From: Rhizobium freirei PRF 81
Lineage (GTDB): Bacteria; Pseudomonadota; Alphaproteobacteria; Rhizobiales; Rhizobiaceae
Assembly (NCBI RefSeq): GCF_000359745.1
Contig: NZ_AQHN01000089.1
Span: 62,001 to 126,000 of the forward strand
Direction: 5' to 3'
DNA length: 64,000 bases
Positions 25,763-34,464 of the stretch are shown one piece after another. The translations under genes and the position numbers were made by a program. The first letter of the stretch is position 1. Each line of letters opens with the position of its first letter. The notes under the pieces were generated by a model. The model was not told the origin of the DNA, did no database searches, and saw nothing but the letters and a program-made list of their open reading frames with translations.

Positions 25763-26671
25763 TCAGCCCCACAGCGTCTTGCGCACGCTCTCGGGCCATT
25801 CCTTGACGTCGAGACCGTGGGTGTGGAACAGCGCCAGTGCAATACGCTCCAGCCCGAAGCCGACGCAGGCCGTGTGCACGACGCTGCCGTCAGCAAAGTT
25901 CAGGCCCCACTTCGTGCCGAAGGCATCCTGGTGGTAGTTGAAGCTCATGCAGGCGGTCGGCTTGGCGACGGAGGTGATCGGGATCAGCAGCTCGAACTTC
26001 AGGTTCTGGTCGCGCTGGTTGTTGGCAAGCATCTTGCCGGCGCGGCCAAAGAACGGGTCGTTGGCGACGTCGATGGTCACGTCGAGGCCGACGGCCTTCA
26101 TCATTTCGACACCGCGATCCATCCAGCTCTGGCGGAAATCCGTCACATGCTTTTCGCTGCCCATGCAGACATATTCGCGCATGCGGAAGAGCTGCTGGCG
26201 GGCCGGGTCCTTGGACGGCTCGTGGCGGAAGCAATAGGACTGCAGGTCGTAGAGCGCGCCGTTTTCCGGAATGGCGCCGCGCTTGGCAACCGTCGGATAG
26301 AGTGGATAGCAGGCTGCCGGCGTCAGCACGATATCGGTCGCCTGCTGGTCTTTCGTCCAGTCGTCGCCGACTTCCATGCACTTCAGCAGGCTCATATGGT
26401 CGAGCTCGTTGCCGCAGAAGCTGTGCACCGTGCCGGCGAGCTGCGGGAAGCTCTTCATGTAGCCGCTCGTCTCGAAAAAGGCGCGGTTCATGCCGGGTGG
26501 AAAGCGGATGGCTTCGGCGCCATCGGCACCGCCGAATTTGTCGATCAGACGCTCGAAGGCGGAAATGACGTCTTCGAACTGGCCGCTACGGCCATAGAGC
26601 CCGTCAACGCCGGTATCGATCAGCAGACCGGAATCGAAAAGACGGTCGAGAAACGAGGATTGCATATCCAT
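25763..26671 (-). CDS. Amino acid:[carrier protein] ligase (class II synthetase homologue)
   Basis: A 302-residue homologue of the catalytic core of atypical (archaeal-type) seryl-tRNA synthetase. It lacks a tRNA-binding arm: residue 1 leads straight into the core. Motif 2 is F-R-H-E-P-S-K-D-P-A-R-Q-Q-L-F-R-M-R-E (148-166) and motif 3 is G-F-G-L-E-R-I-A-L-A-L-F (271-282). C121, E166 and C269 are placed as the zinc triad of this family. Characterised homologues from Bradyrhizobium and Agrobacterium activate glycine or alanine with ATP and load it on the phosphopantetheine of a dedicated carrier protein. The carrier gene lies in the same operon. The physiological fate of the amino acid is not established. 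Confidence 0.9.
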   Translation of the reverse strand: MDMQSSFLDRLFDSGLLIDTGVDGLYGRSGQFEDVISAFERLIDKFGGADGAEAIRFPPGMNRAFFETSGYMKSFPQLAGTVHSFCGNELDHMSLLKCMEVGDDWTKDQQATDIVLTPAACYPLYPTVAKRGAIPENGALYDLQSYCFRHEPSKDPARQQLFRMREYVCMGSEKHVTDFRQSWMDRGVEMMKAVGLDVTIDVANDPFFGRAGKMLANNQRDQNLKFELLIPITSVAKPTACMSFNYHQDAFGTKWGLNFADGSVVHTACVGFGLERIALALFHTHGLDVKEWPESVRKTLWG

Positions 26672-26676
26672 GACGG

Positions 26677-27870
26677 TTACCCCAACAGGCTGGTATCTTG
26701 TTTGTGGACGAGCAGCATGGTCGACGTATTGCCGAGGATGCGGTCGTTCGAGATCATCAATTGCGCCGAATGCGCGTCGCGCAGATGGCGGCCGAGGCTA
26801 AAGGGCGTACCGTTCTTGTAGCCCATGATGCCGCAGATCAGCATCGCATGGTTGATAATCGGCAGGATCATTTCCGACGATGCGATCTTGACGTTGTTCA
26901 TCGCCACGGCAAAACCCATCGACGACAGGCGATCGGCATCGAGCTTCGCTTCTTCATAGGCCTTCAGCCCCGCGACCACATTGGACTTCACCATCTGCAG
27001 CATGCTGGAGGCTTCGGCGAGACGCAGCGCGCCGGGCGGCGGTGCGCCGGGAGACTTGCGGGCAGCGGCGCGGACGAAGGCCTGGGCGCGGGAAACAGCA
27101 TCGGCGGCAATGCCGTACCAGACGCCGCTCCAGAGAAGATGCGAGCTTGCCAGCATCGATTGCGCGGCAATCTCGGCAAACGGTTTCGGCAGGATCTGCT
27201 TGGCCGGAGCCTCGCCCTTGAACAGGAAGCCGTCGGAGCAGGTGCCGCGCATGCCGAGCGTATTCCACTCGACCGTGCGCTTGATGTCGTATTGATCCCT
27301 AAGGAAGCAGGTCAGCACCTGATCGGACGACGCCGCCTCTGCATGGCTGCGCGAGGTGATCAGGATGGCATCGGCATGCGCGCCATAGGAGATGACGGTC
27401 GCATCCTTCTCAAGATAGCAGGTGTCGCCTTCGACCTTGATCGCGCAAATGCTGTTGCGCAGATTGCCGCCGATCCCGCCTTCGGTCGTTGCCGAAGCCA
27501 GAAGCAGCTGCTCGCTTGCGATACGGCGCATGAAGTCGCGGTGCCATTCGCTTTCGGCACCATGCTCGACCAGGCTCGAAAGCTTGATGTGATGCATGGC
27601 AAAGACCATGGCGCTGGCCGCACAGGCCTGACCGAGGATCGAGCACAGCTCGGCAATTTCCGTGGTCGATGCACCCTCGCCGCCAAATGCCGCAGGGATC
27701 TGGATGGAAAGCAGCTTCTCGGCGCGCATGGCGTCGACAGCTTCGCGTGGGAACCGGCCTTCGGCATCGACGGCATCGGCGTGTTGGCTGGCGATCGCTG
27801 CGACGCGGGCGGCACGCACTGCCGCTCCCTCGCCCGTCCCAACCTCAAGCAAAGCGACCGCGGCAGTCAT
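26677..27870 (-). CDS. Acyl-CoA-dehydrogenase-like flavoprotein
   Basis: A 397-residue protein with acyl-CoA dehydrogenase architecture: helical N-terminal domain with I-P-A-A-F-G-G-E-G-A-S, a middle beta domain with T-T-E-G-G-I-G-G-N, and a C-terminal helical bundle ending S-L-G-R-H-L-R-D-A-H-S-A-Q-L-M. It is expected to bind FAD. The canonical catalytic glutamate is not evident, so it may be a dehydrogenase acting on an aminoacyl carrier protein or a monooxygenase-like relative. ATG 27870 overlaps the carrier TGA (a GTG one codon earlier is possible), and the ligase follows 5 bases after its stop, so translation is coupled. Confidence 0.83.
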   Translation of the reverse strand: MTAAVALLEVGTGEGAAVRAARVAAIASQHADAVDAEGRFPREAVDAMRAEKLLSIQIPAAFGGEGASTTEIAELCSILGQACAASAMVFAMHHIKLSSLVEHGAESEWHRDFMRRIASEQLLLASATTEGGIGGNLRNSICAIKVEGDTCYLEKDATVISYGAHADAILITSRSHAEAASSDQVLTCFLRDQYDIKRTVEWNTLGMRGTCSDGFLFKGEAPAKQILPKPFAEIAAQSMLASSHLLWSGVWYGIAADAVSRAQAFVRAAARKSPGAPPPGALRLAEASSMLQMVKSNVVAGLKAYEEAKLDADRLSSMGFAVAMNNVKIASSEMILPIINHAMLICGIMGYKNGTPFSLGRHLRDAHSAQLMISNDRILGNTSTMLLVHKQDTSLLG

Positions 27871-28121
27871 CACGCAACCTTTCTGCCGTCCAGAATCATG
27901 CCGACGGTTCTTTCGATCGCGGCGATACTGGCGAAGGACTTGCGGTTCAGCAGGTTGTCGGGAAACTCGATGTCGAAGGCTTCCTCGATGCCGAGCATCA
28001 ACTGCACGGAAGCGAAAGAAGACAGTCCCGTCGCATAAAGATCGGCTTCGTCCTCAATCTGATCGACAGCAACAGGGAGCGCACCGAACTTGGCCAGCAA
28101 ATCGCGAATCGTCTTGTTCAT
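27870..28121 (-). CDS. Acyl carrier protein-like amino acid carrier
   Basis: An 83-residue four-helix carrier protein. The phosphopantetheine site is S35 in T-G-L-S-S-F-A-S-V, replacing the D-S-L of fatty-acid carriers with S-S-F. I associate this variant with carriers charged by synthetase-like ligases. AAGGGA lies about 8 bases before the ATG. It is the first gene of the operon carrier / dehydrogenase / ligase / DUF1839. A phosphopantetheinyl transferase is not encoded in the window, so modification depends on one elsewhere. Confidence 0.87.
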   Translation of the reverse strand: MNKTIRDLLAKFGALPVAVDQIEDEADLYATGLSSFASVQLMLGIEEAFDIEFPDNLLNRKSFASIAAIERTVGMILDGRKVA

Positions 28122-28477
28122 AGTCTAGTCCCTTCTGGCAATTGCAAGCATAACCGCAGTTACGCAGTCTTATTGTTCGCCAAGAAGTAACAGGTAAAAT
28201 AGAACATTCCGCTAACCGACGTGGTAAATGCAACCGACTTATACTTCGTAGGAAAAGTCTATATTTGATATTTATCCGATTGGAGTTTACCACGCGTAAA
28301 GCATGCAACTTGCCGTTTACGCACGAATATTCATAATTACTAATATTCTGTTCCGATAGCTTTAGGAGAGGGCGGTGCCCGCAATAAGGTTAACGGGTCA
28401 ACTCGCCATTACGTTTTATTCGAAAAATCTCATAACAATCTTAGCGTCAGTACAAGCGTAAGGTAAAAGGGCCGAAT
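28122..28477 (-). promoter_or_regulatory. AT-rich leader/promoter region of the carrier-protein operon
   Basis: This 356-base gap is markedly AT-richer than its surroundings and has no convincing ORF. It contains TTTAC-CACGC-GTAAA (28286-28300), an overlapping GCGTAAA ... TTTACGC pair (28294-28322), and loose GGTAAA copies at 28193 and 28223. A repeated TTTAC/GTAAA site suggests a regulator, but none is encoded adjacent. The epmB 3' end lies at 28478. Confidence 0.4.
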
Positions 28478-29530
28478 CTAGGCCTCGGGCGGATAGATAT
28501 GATCGCCGCCGCGATAGTCTGAAACCGAATAGCAGCCTTCGCTCAACTGGCGAACCGAACTCTCGCCGATATCCGCCTTGCCGTAACCACCTGGAATATC
28601 AAGTATATAAGCAGGTTGGCAAAGGCCTGAAATGCGCCCACGCAGAGCGGCAACGATCGCCTGTCCCTCGGCGATGGTCACACGGAAATGGCTGGTGCCG
28701 GGTGCAAGGTCGGGATGATGCAGGTAGTAGGGCTTCACCCGCGTTTCGACGAAGACCCTCATCAAGGCCGCCAGCACGTCGGGATCGTCGTTTACACCCT
28801 TCAGCAACACCGACTGGCTGACCAGCACGATCCCCGCATCGACGAGCCGGGCACAGGCGGCCCGCGCCTCATCCGTCAGCTCCCGAGGATGATTGGCATG
28901 CAGAGCCACATAAACGGTCTTGCCGCTCGCCTTCAGCGCCGCGATCAACGCCGCGTCGATCTTCGCCGGATCGACGACAGGAACGCGCGTATGGAAGCGA
29001 ACGATCTTCACATGATCGATATCGGCAAGCTGCTGCAGAATCTCTTCCAGCCGCCGCGGCGAGAGAATAAGCGGATCCCCGCCGGTGAGGATGACTTCCC
29101 AGATCTCTTTATGATTGCGGATATAGGCAAAAGCACCATCCAATGCGTCGCCATCCAGCGTTCCGAGCCCCTGCGGCCCGACCATCTCGCGCCGGAAACA
29201 GAAGCGGCAATAGACCGGACAGACATGCACGGCCTTCAGCAGCACACGGTCCGGATAGCGATGCACGATGCCTTCGACCGGGCTATGGGCGTGATCGCCG
29301 ATCGGATCGGCGCGCTCCTCAGGCGTGACGACCAATTCGGCCGCATCGGGCACGAACTGCCGGGCGATGGGATCGGCGGGATCGGCCGGGTCGATCAATC
29401 GCGTGACGGCCGGCGTCAGGGCGACTGCATATCGCTCGGCCACCGCCTCCAGTGCGACCGCCTGGCCGGCATCGATCAATCCGGCGCGCTCCAGTTCGCC
29501 GATAGTCCGGATCGGACGCATCACGTTCAT
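28478..29530 (-). CDS. epmB: EF-P-lysine 2,3-aminomutase, EpmB/KamA type
   Basis: A 350-residue radical SAM enzyme converting (S)-alpha-lysine to (R)-beta-lysine for EF-P modification. The cluster cysteines are C104-x3-C108-x2-C111 (C-P-V-Y-C-R-F-C). L-T-G-G-D-P-L follows, and P-G-G-Y-G-K near the C-terminus carries the pyridoxal-phosphate lysine. The C-terminal zinc-binding cysteines of clostridial lysine aminomutase are missing, as in EpmB. ATG 29530 overlaps the epmA stop by 4 bases and has GGAG about 9 bases upstream; an ATG at 29521 is an alternative. Adjacency to epmA and efp makes the role firm. Confidence 0.9.
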   Translation of the reverse strand: MNVMRPIRTIGELERAGLIDAGQAVALEAVAERYAVALTPAVTRLIDPADPADPIARQFVPDAAELVVTPEERADPIGDHAHSPVEGIVHRYPDRVLLKAVHVCPVYCRFCFRREMVGPQGLGTLDGDALDGAFAYIRNHKEIWEVILTGGDPLILSPRRLEEILQQLADIDHVKIVRFHTRVPVVDPAKIDAALIAALKASGKTVYVALHANHPRELTDEARAACARLVDAGIVLVSQSVLLKGVNDDPDVLAALMRVFVETRVKPYYLHHPDLAPGTSHFRVTIAEGQAIVAALRGRISGLCQPAYILDIPGGYGKADIGESSVRQLSEGCYSVSDYRGGDHIYPPEA

Positions 29531-30591
29531 GCGCCATACTCCGTAACCGGCGCCCACAGCACCTGCTCGATCCGCGAAGCGCCCGTTGCCAGCATGACAA
29601 GCCGGTCGAAACCGAGCGCAATACCGCTCGCCTCCGGCATGACGGCGAGCGCTGCCAGAAAATCTTCGTCCAGCGGATAGGTCTCTCCATAGACGCGCTG
29701 CTTTTCCGCCATCTCGATCTCGAACCGGCGCCGCTGCTCCCCGGCATTGGTGAGCTCGCCGAAGGCATTGGCAAGCTCGACGCCGCAGGCATAAAGCTCG
29801 AAGCGCTCGGCAACGCGGTGATCCGCAGCCGAAGGCCGGGCAAGTGCCGCTTCGGAAACGGGATATTCATCGAGGATCGTGGCGCGGCCGAAGCCGAGAT
29901 TGGGCTCGACCTTCTCGACCAGCACCCGGCTGAAGAGATCCTGCCAGAGGTCGTCGTCGGCAACGCGTATGCCGACACGGCGCATATCCGCCGCCAGCCG
30001 CTCGCGATCGGTCGATCCGTCGAGACCGATGGACGCAAAGAGGTCGATGCCGGCATAGCACTCGAAGGCGGCTGCCACGCTGATGCGCTCCGGCTGCAGG
30101 AACGGGTCGGTCTCGGCACCGCGATAGGTGAGTTTCTTCGCCCCAACGGTCTCGGCCGCAAGCGCCAGCAGTGCCGAGCAATCGGCCATTAGCGTCTCGT
30201 AATTCTCCCCTGCCCGATACCATTCCAGCATGGTGAATTCCGGATGGTGCAGCGGCCCGCGCTCGCGGTTGCGATAGACATGGGCAAAGCAGGCAATGCG
30301 CTCTTCACCGGCCGCAAGCAGCTTCTTGCAGGCGAATTCGGGCGACGTGTGCAGGTAGAGAGGCGATGCTCTGCCGTCCGTCGTCAGCCCCTCTGTCCTG
30401 AAAGCATGAAGATGCGCCTCGTTGCCGGGCGACACCTGCAGCGTCGCCGTATCGACCTCGATGAAATCGTTGCGCGCGAAGAACACGCGCATCGCCGCCT
30501 GGATCGCGTTGCGCCCGATGAGGAACGGCCGCCGATCGGCATGGACATTGCGGGTCCACCAGGGGGACGCTTTGCTCGTCGTTGGCTTCAT
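29527..30591 (-). CDS. epmA: EF-P--(R)-beta-lysine ligase EpmA (PoxA/GenX)
   Basis: A 354-residue lysyl-tRNA synthetase paralogue without the N-terminal anticodon-binding domain. It activates beta-lysine with ATP and attaches it to a lysine of elongation factor P. Motif 2 reads C-F-A-H-V-Y-R-N-R-E-R-G-P-L-H-H-P-E-F-T, and motif 3 A-S-G-I-A-L-G-F-D-R-L-V-M-L. ATG 30591 opens M-K-P-T-T; the frame continues upstream to 30801 but that part overlaps the divergent efp gene. It is divergent from efp with 151 bases between and coupled to epmB. Confidence 0.92.
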   Translation of the reverse strand: MKPTTSKASPWWTRNVHADRRPFLIGRNAIQAAMRVFFARNDFIEVDTATLQVSPGNEAHLHAFRTEGLTTDGRASPLYLHTSPEFACKKLLAAGEERIACFAHVYRNRERGPLHHPEFTMLEWYRAGENYETLMADCSALLALAAETVGAKKLTYRGAETDPFLQPERISVAAAFECYAGIDLFASIGLDGSTDRERLAADMRRVGIRVADDDLWQDLFSRVLVEKVEPNLGFGRATILDEYPVSEAALARPSAADHRVAERFELYACGVELANAFGELTNAGEQRRRFEIEMAEKQRVYGETYPLDEDFLAALAVMPEASGIALGFDRLVMLATGASRIEQVLWAPVTEYGA

Positions 30592-30742
30592 TCCTAGCTT
30601 TCTTCGGGGCGCAAGCCGCGTTGGGGGTGGCAATTTCCATTGATTTAGGGTAGTTGCGCCCCCAAGCAAACAATTGCTGCGTCTCGGAGAGCATTTCGAC
30701 AGTCCCTCTACGACGCAAAACGCAGCGTTACAAGGAAGTCTT

Positions 30743-31312
30743 ATGGTCAAGGTCATCGCCTCTTCGGTCCGCAAGGGCAACGTTCTCGACGTCGACGGCA
30801 AGCTCTACGTCGTTCTCACCGCCCAGAACTTTCATCCGGGCAAGGGCACTCCGGTCACCCAGGTCGACATGCGCCGCATCGTCGATGGCGTGAAGGTCTC
30901 CGAGCGCTGGCGCACCACCGAGCAGGTCGAACGCGCCTTCGTCGAAGACGTGAACTTCCAGTATCTCTATGAAGACGGCGAAGGCTTCCACTTCATGAAC
31001 CCGGCCACCTACGACCAGGTCGTTGTCGACGTCGAAACCATGGGCGACCAGAAGGCCTACCTCCAGGAAGGCATGACCTGCATCCTGTCGATCCACGAAG
31101 GCATCCCGCTGGCGCTCGAACTGCCGCGCCACGTCACGCTGGAGATCACCGAGACCGAGCCGGTCGTCAAGGGCCAGACGGCATCCTCTTCCTACAAGCC
31201 CGCCATGCTGTCGAACGGCATCCGCACCCTGGTGCCGCCGCACATCAACGCCGGCACCCGCGTCGTCATCGCCACGGAAGACAATTCCTATGTCGAGCGC
31301 GCCAAGGACTGA
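30743..31312 (+). CDS. efp: Translation elongation factor P
   Basis: A 189-residue, three-domain factor that relieves ribosome stalling at polyproline stretches. The modified lysine is K34, in N-F-H-P-G-K-G-T-P, matching the target of EpmA. The OB domains include E-R-W-R-T-T-E-Q-V-E and the C-terminal T-R-V-V-I-A-T-E-D-N-S-Y signature. AAGGAAG lies 6 bases before the ATG, so the upstream in-frame start at 30674 is rejected. An intrinsic terminator follows directly. Confidence 0.97.
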   Translation: MVKVIASSVRKGNVLDVDGKLYVVLTAQNFHPGKGTPVTQVDMRRIVDGVKVSERWRTTEQVERAFVEDVNFQYLYEDGEGFHFMNPATYDQVVVDVETMGDQKAYLQEGMTCILSIHEGIPLALELPRHVTLEITETEPVVKGQTASSSYKPAMLSNGIRTLVPPHINAGTRVVIATEDNSYVERAKD

Positions 31313-31334
31313 GCCTTAACCTCTTGCTTGCATG

Positions 31335-31365
31335 AAAACGCCTCGTCCTTGGACGGGGCGTTTTT
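31335..31365 (+). terminator. Intrinsic terminator of efp
   Basis: AAAACGCCTCGTCC and GGACGGGGCGTTTT form a 14-base stem with one wobble pair and a 2-base turn, ending in a T run. Confidence 0.85.
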
Positions 31366-31418
31366 GGTTTTGAGCGAATTGAAGCCACACCAGCGCCGCC
31401 GACGCCTGCAAGGCCGCG

Positions 31419-33269
31419 CTATCGCGTATTGGCTTTCTTCTCGTTCTTCAGGTCCGCATCGGCAGATTCGGAAGGCGTATCTATTGCGGTGCTTTGCTCT
31501 TGCAGGGCGAGAGCCTGCATATGCAGGACACGCGGCGACAGCGCATGCACATAAGCGTCCGAGCGGCCGATATAGATCATCGTCACATCGGCAAGGTCCG
31601 CCAGCATGGCGCAGGCCGCTGCTTGAACTTCGGCCTCCAGTCCTTCGAAGGCGTCGTCAAGAATGATCCATTTCGGCTTTGCCAGCAGCAGATGCGCAAA
31701 GCCGACGGCCTTCTGCTCCTCGGTATCCAGCAACCGGTCCCAGCGGGCTTGCGTGTCGAGGCGGCTCTTCAGGCGGCCGAGGCCCACTTTGTCCATGACG
31801 GCATCGACGGCGGCATCGTCATAGGCATCCGTATCGTCCGGGAAGCAGATTGCCTCCCTGAGCGTACCAGTCGGCACATAGGGCGTATGCGGCACGAACA
31901 GCATATCTTCCATCGGCGGCAGGCTGACCGTTCCGGCACCGCTATACCATTGATGCGCCAGCACCTCGAACAGCAATCTCCGGTTCACGCCATGATCGCC
32001 GTTGATCATGATGTGCTCGCCGGCATTGATCGTGATCGTGCCCTCGGAGATCCGGAAACCGTTCTCCGTGGCCTCGTCATTGGTCTTCGTCGAAACCTCC
32101 AGGTCGGTCCACACCATCGTGCCCGGAGCTGCCCTGTCGAAGACGAGGGTATGCGGCATCGGCGTCTTGTCGTCCATTTCCGTCAGCGCCTGACGGAAAT
32201 CGGTGACGCGCATCAAGGTCGCACGCCATTCCGCGATGGGTCCGAAATTGGCAACATACCAGCGCAGGGCCGAATTGACTTGGTTGAATGCGCCGACCGC
32301 CACCATGAGCTGGCCGAAGGTGAGTCCGCCGGAGAAATAGGCAGGTGCCGCCACCAGGATCGGGATGATCAGCACCAGCCAGCCGTAACCGGCGGAAACC
32401 CAGGTGAGGTTGGTATTGGCGATGGCGAGCTGGCGGATGACGGCGAGCACGGCTGATATATCGAGATTGATGCGCCGGCGCTCGTTCTCTTCGCCGCCGG
32501 CAATGGTGATCGCCGGCATATGTTCGTTGGCATGCATGAGCGCGAAGCGCAGCTCGGCTTCCTTCGAATAGCGGTCGGCATTCAACCGCACCAGCCGGCG
32601 GCCGACGAACTGGCTGAGGAAGGATGCCGATCCGGCATAAAGAATTGCCGCCCAGACCATGTAGCCGGGGATGGAGAAGCTCGCGCCCTTGAAATGGAAG
32701 ACCATGCCGCTCGACAGCTCCCAAAGGACGCCGATGAAGCTCAAAAGCAGGATCGTCGCCTGTACGAGACCGATGGCAAGGCCCGTCGTGCTTTCGGCAA
32801 GATTGCGCGCATCCTCGTGCAAACGCTGATCGGGATTGACGCCGATGAGACCGGAAGAGGCAAGGCGAAGCGCGCGCTTGGCCTGCAGCCACTGGTTCAC
32901 CAGATCTCTCGCCAGTCCCTCACGCATGTAGAGCGCCGTCATCTGGTTCAGCCAGGCCTGGATGACGTTGAGAACCAGAAGCGAGCCGGCGATGATGCCG
33001 AAGACGCCGAGCTGGTGGAAGAAGGCGGAGATATCGCGCCGCGCCAACGAATCGTAAAACGGAGCGTTCCAGCTGTTCAGCAGCACCTGGACGTATGCGG
33101 TGACCAGGATAATCACGAAAAGCGCCACAGTCAGCGAAATGATCTTGATGCGGACCGGTGAGTTCCAGAACGCCGAGAACATCATTCGCAGCCGAAAGAA
33201 AAGGCTGAAATCGTATCCGACCTGCTCGTTGCCTTGCATATTCGGCTTGGCTTGCGCTTCAACTGCCAT
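31419..33269 (-). CDS. SbmA/YddA-type ABC transporter with degenerate ATPase domain
   Basis: A 616-residue inner-membrane protein. Residues about 1-340 carry six hydrophobic helices of the SbmA/BacA/ABC_membrane_2 type (for example I-I-S-L-T-V-A-L-F-V-I-I-L, and R-L-V-R-L-N before helix 5). The C-terminal 250 residues align with an ABC ATPase but its key residues are lost. Walker A is G-D-H-G-V-N-R-R (424-431), without the lysine; the signature is L-D-T-E-E-Q; Walker B ends L-D-D-A instead of L-D-E-P/A. ATP hydrolysis is unlikely. It may import peptides or other compounds by proton gradient, as SbmA/BacA do. AGGGAAG precedes ATG 33269. Divergent from the MoxR gene. Confidence 0.85.
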   Translation of the reverse strand: MAVEAQAKPNMQGNEQVGYDFSLFFRLRMMFSAFWNSPVRIKIISLTVALFVIILVTAYVQVLLNSWNAPFYDSLARRDISAFFHQLGVFGIIAGSLLVLNVIQAWLNQMTALYMREGLARDLVNQWLQAKRALRLASSGLIGVNPDQRLHEDARNLAESTTGLAIGLVQATILLLSFIGVLWELSSGMVFHFKGASFSIPGYMVWAAILYAGSASFLSQFVGRRLVRLNADRYSKEAELRFALMHANEHMPAITIAGGEENERRRINLDISAVLAVIRQLAIANTNLTWVSAGYGWLVLIIPILVAAPAYFSGGLTFGQLMVAVGAFNQVNSALRWYVANFGPIAEWRATLMRVTDFRQALTEMDDKTPMPHTLVFDRAAPGTMVWTDLEVSTKTNDEATENGFRISEGTITINAGEHIMINGDHGVNRRLLFEVLAHQWYSGAGTVSLPPMEDMLFVPHTPYVPTGTLREAICFPDDTDAYDDAAVDAVMDKVGLGRLKSRLDTQARWDRLLDTEEQKAVGFAHLLLAKPKWIILDDAFEGLEAEVQAAACAMLADLADVTMIYIGRSDAYVHALSPRVLHMQALALQEQSTAIDTPSESADADLKNEKKANTR

Positions 33270-33434
33270 CAGCACTTCCCTGCGACGCACATCCCCTCAG
33301 TTAATCATGACCCGCCCTCATGTCCATCCTTGTGGCGGATCGGTGAGATCACGTCCCTATATACACGTTTTCGCGTCTTGAACCGAATTAGGTCAGCAAT
33401 TAGCTTGCCCTTGAAAGATTGAGAAAGCCTTCCG

Positions 33435-34277
33435 ATGCAATTTCAAGGAACCGCCGACTACATCGCCGACAAGGACCTGATGGTCGCCGTCAACGCCGCC
33501 ATCCGGTTGGAACGACCCTTGCTGGTAAAGGGTGAGCCGGGCACAGGCAAGACCGAACTCGCCCGCCAGGTGGCGTCAGCGCTCGGCCTCGAGATCATCG
33601 AGTGGAACATCAAGTCGACCACCAAGGCACAGCAGGGCCTCTACGAATACGATGCCGTATCGCGCCTGCGTGACAGCCAGCTCGGCGACATTAGAGTTCA
33701 TGATGTCGGCAACTATATCAGGCAGGGCAAGCTTTGGCAGGCCTTCACCGCGCCGAAAAAATGCGTGCTGCTGATCGACGAGATCGACAAGGCCGACATC
33801 GAGTTTCCGAACGATCTACTGCAGGAACTCGACCGCATGGAGTTCCATGTCTATGAGACCGGCGAAACCGTCCAGGCCGCTATCCGCCCGATCGTCATCA
33901 TCACGTCGAACAACGAGAAGGAATTGCCGGACGCCTTCCTGCGCCGCTGCTTCTTCCACTATATCCGCTTCCCCGACATGGAGACGCTGGCGCGCATTGT
34001 CGACGTGCATTATCCCGGCATCAAGCAGGCGCTGGTGCACGCCGCCCTGACGCAATTCTTCGAAATCCGCGATGTGCCGGGCCTGAAGAAAAAACCCTCG
34101 ACCTCCGAGGCCCTTGATTGGATCCGCCTCCTCGTCGCCGACGACGTCGATCCCGCCACCCTGCGCGCCGATGCGAAGAACGCGCTGCCGAAACTGCATG
34201 GCGCATTGCTGAAGAACGAGCAGGACGTCCACCTGTTCGAGCGGCTTGCCTTCATGGCGCGTGGGCAAGGGAAATAG
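33435..34277 (+). CDS. MoxR-family AAA+ ATPase
   Basis: A 280-residue chaperone-like ATPase. Walker A is G-E-P-G-T-G-K-T (33-40), Walker B V-L-L-I-D-E-I-D-K-A, and sensor 1 I-I-T-S-N-N, with arginine fingers in L-R-R-C-F-F. MoxR proteins act with VWA-domain partners to activate metalloenzymes or remodel complexes. The partner-like VWA gene (35449) is separated from it only by metA with its riboswitch, so the pair probably still work together although not strictly cotranscribed. Confidence 0.9.
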   Translation: MQFQGTADYIADKDLMVAVNAAIRLERPLLVKGEPGTGKTELARQVASALGLEIIEWNIKSTTKAQQGLYEYDAVSRLRDSQLGDIRVHDVGNYIRQGKLWQAFTAPKKCVLLIDEIDKADIEFPNDLLQELDRMEFHVYETGETVQAAIRPIVIITSNNEKELPDAFLRRCFFHYIRFPDMETLARIVDVHYPGIKQALVHAALTQFFEIRDVPGLKKKPSTSEALDWIRLLVADDVDPATLRADAKNALPKLHGALLKNEQDVHLFERLAFMARGQGK

Positions 34278-34400
34278 GACGGCTCTGACCGGAAAGCCTT
34301 CTTGAACATCTGTAAGCGGCAACCGACATCAGAACACGGCCGCCAGCCCCGCAAAGCTTGGCCATTGACCCGCCGCATCAGCAGGTTTATGCATCTCTCC

Positions 34401-34457
34401 TCGTGGTGATTTGGCCGGCCGGCTTGCAGCCACGTTAAACAACTCGCTAAAGGGCCG
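34401..34457 (+). promoter_or_regulatory. SAM-II riboswitch upstream of metA
   Basis: The element contains the conserved blocks CGTGGTGATTTGGCCGGCCG, GCTTGCAGCCACG, TTAAACAA and CGCTAAAG. Stem P1 pairs CGTGG with CCACG, and the 3' segment after CGCTAAAG forms the pseudoknot that encloses S-adenosylmethionine. This is the alphaproteobacterial metA motif, in the expected place about 60 bases before metA. High SAM should switch metA off. Confidence 0.93.
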
Positions 34458-34464
34458 CGTGCGG

